Source: Verrucomicrobiota bacterium (lineage in GTDB: Bacteria; Verrucomicrobiota; Verrucomicrobiia; Verrucomicrobiales; Verrucomicrobiaceae). Taken from it: a DNA stretch of 16,787 nucleotides. The position numbers were made by a program, and so were the translations under genes. The stretch lies in assembly GCA_021413535.1 (NCBI GenBank), contig JAIOQF010000032.1:1-16787 (forward strand), read 5' to 3'. Of the stretch, positions 15,739 to 16,787 are shown piece after piece. The notes below the pieces were generated by a model. It saw only the letters and a program-made list of their open reading frames with translations. It was not told the DNA's origin and searched no databases. Every line of letters begins with the position of its first letter. Positions within the stretch are counted from its first letter, which is position 1.

Positions 15739-16647
15739 ATGTCTGACATCACCCATCTCCAATTTCTCGAAAGCGAAGCCATCTATGTGCTTCGCGAAAC
15801 AGCGGCGCAGTTCACCAAGCCAGCGCTGCTGTTTTCCGGCGGCAAGGATTCCATCATCATGGCTTGGATGGCGCGCAAGGCTTTCCATCCCGCGCGGCTG
15901 CCGTTCCCGCTGCTGCATGTGGACACCGGTCATAATTTCCCGGAGGCCATGGAGTATCGCGACTGGTTCGTGAAGGAGATGAAAGCTGAATTGGTGGTCG
16001 GTTCCGTGCAGCAGAGCATTGATGAGGGTCGCGTCCAAGAGGAGAAGGGCCACAACGCCAGCCGCAACAAGCTGCAAACGGTCACACTGCTGGACACGAT
16101 CGAAAAAAATCAGTTTGATGCCTGTCTCGGCGGTGGGCGGCGCGATGAAGAGAAAGCGCGGGCGAAGGAACGCTTCTTCTCGCACCGCGATGAGTTTGGA
16201 CAGTGGGATCCGAAGAACCAGCGGCCGGAACTCTGGAACATTTTCAACGGTCGCAAGCATTTCGGCGAACACTTCCGTGTGTTCCCCCTGAGCAACTGGA
16301 CCGAAATGGATGTGTGGCAATACATCCGCCAGGAAAACATCCCGCTGCCGAGTTTGTATTTCAGCCATCAGCGCAAGATCATCGAACGCCACGGCCAGCT
16401 GCTCGATGCCAGCACGGGTCTGATTCCGCTGCTCGATGAAGAAAAGCCGCGCGTGAAGGAAATGACCATCCGCTTCCGCACGGTCGGCGATGCCACCTGC
16501 ACCGGCGCGGTGCTTTCGACTGCGGGGACGCTCGATGAAGTCCTGGCCGAAGTGGCTGCAGCCCGCCAGACCGAACGCGGCACCCGCGCCGATGACAAGC
16601 GCAGCGAGACCGCGATGGAAGATCGCAAAAAGGAAGGCTATTTTTAA
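15739..16647 (+). CDS. cysD: Sulfate adenylyltransferase subunit 2 (CysD)
   Basis: 302 residues from the ATG at 15739, the family's usual length. An in-frame TTG at 15730 overlaps the cysH stop and is not needed. CysD is the ATP-pyrophosphatase half of ATP sulfurylase; with the GTPase CysN it makes APS from sulfate and ATP. Seen: PP-loop LFSGGKDSIIMAWMARKAF (34-52), HVDTGHNFPEAMEYRD, GGGRRDEEKARAKERFFSHR, FRVFPLSNWTEMDVWQYI, and the conserved C-terminus (MTIRFRTVGDATCTGAVLS, then MEDRKKEGYF). The 5-nt gap to cysH suggests translational coupling. A 114-bp gap to the next start is largely filled by a hairpin repeat. Confidence 0.97.
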   Translation: MSDITHLQFLESEAIYVLRETAAQFTKPALLFSGGKDSIIMAWMARKAFHPARLPFPLLHVDTGHNFPEAMEYRDWFVKEMKAELVVGSVQQSIDEGRVQEEKGHNASRNKLQTVTLLDTIEKNQFDACLGGGRRDEEKARAKERFFSHRDEFGQWDPKNQRPELWNIFNGRKHFGEHFRVFPLSNWTEMDVWQYIRQENIPLPSLYFSHQRKIIERHGQLLDASTGLIPLLDEEKPRVKEMTIRFRTVGDATCTGAVLSTAGTLDEVLAEVAAARQTERGTRADDKRSETAMEDRKKEGYF

Positions 16648-16651
16648 AACA

Positions 16652-16735
16652 GGAGCGCGGACACTCCTGTCCGCATCAACAAATTCGCGGCGAAGCCGCC
16701 TCTACAACTAAAGCGGGCAAGAGTGCCCGCGCTCC
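16652..16735. repeat. 84-bp palindromic element with 23-bp terminal inverted repeats
   Basis: The left end (16652-16674) and the right end (16713-16735) are inverted copies matching at 20 of 23 positions. Each end forms its own hairpin: GCGGAC/GTCCGC with a 6-nt loop (16657-16674), and GCGGGC/GCCCGC with a 6-nt loop (16713-16730). Two of the three differences are compensatory (A-T in one stem, G-C in the other). A third hairpin, GCGGC-GAA-GCCGC (16687-16699), sits at the centre. The outer 9 bp (GGAGCGCGG and CCGCGCTCC) are perfect. This is the architecture of a REP/MITE-like intergenic repeat. From memory, similar sequences are scattered through Verrucomicrobiota genomes. Confidence 0.75.
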
Positions 16736-16761
16736 CTTCTCCACCAAGACTAATCAACAAA

Positions 16762-16787
16762 ATGGAAACTCTCATCAACCCCACCGA
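16762..16787 (+). CDS. cysN: Start of probable CysN (sulfate adenylyltransferase subunit 1), truncated by window edge
   Basis: Only METLINPT is visible from the ATG at 16762 before the window ends, too little to identify by sequence. The call rests on position: cysN, or a cysN-cysC fusion, commonly follows cysD directly because the two subunits form one enzyme. Upstream are an A-rich stretch (AATCAACAAA) with no Shine-Dalgarno sequence and the 84-bp hairpin element. Confidence 0.5.

Overview
The window looks like chromosomal DNA from a GC-rich Gram-negative-type bacterium, most likely a member of the Verrucomicrobiota (Pedosphaera/Limisphaerales-like). This is inferred from several things together: a TMTC-like membrane protein fused to TPRs, a very large exported TPR protein, RNase HIII, a dispersed-looking hairpin repeat between genes, TCATTCA-type simple repeats, and the near absence of Shine-Dalgarno sequences. 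No rRNA, tRNA, CRISPR array, transposase or phage gene was seen. No gene-free stretch exceeds 300 bases; the longest is 4129-4335.

Layout. 1-3047 (minus) is one uninterrupted exported TPR protein that runs off the left edge. 3190-4128 (plus) is a less GC-rich membrane-anchored protein with a carboxypeptidase-regulatory-like domain, followed by a 114-bp inverted-repeat structure. 4336-6090 (minus) is a GspE/PilB-type secretion ATPase. Upstream of it on the same strand, 6235-6764 encodes a small secreted protein whose signal peptide and body lie in different frames, so it carries an apparent one-base frameshift. 6919-9477 (plus) is a TMTC-like polytopic membrane protein with nine TPRs. It converges on, and overlaps, mutY (9420-10574, minus). 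Divergent from mutY is rnhC (RNase HIII), followed by an HU/IHF-family gene, a convergent SAM-dependent methyltransferase, maf, a small lipoprotein on the minus strand, and clpX without an adjacent clpP.

The right end is a sulfate-assimilation cluster: cysH (PAPS-reductase type, no iron-sulfur cysteines), cysD, and the first codons of what is probably cysN. CysD and CysN would make APS. CysH would reduce the phosphorylated form, so a CysC kinase is expected nearby or fused to CysN. Two features stand out here. A 12-bp hairpin pairs directly with the cysH start codon and has mutually exclusive alternative pairings upstream. An 84-bp element made of three hairpins with 23-bp terminal inverted repeats sits between cysD and the putative cysN.

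The window is mostly housekeeping and cell-envelope genes. I do not see a defence or mobile system. The best candidates for new biology are the cysH leader, the two small inverted-repeat elements and the frameshifted secreted protein.
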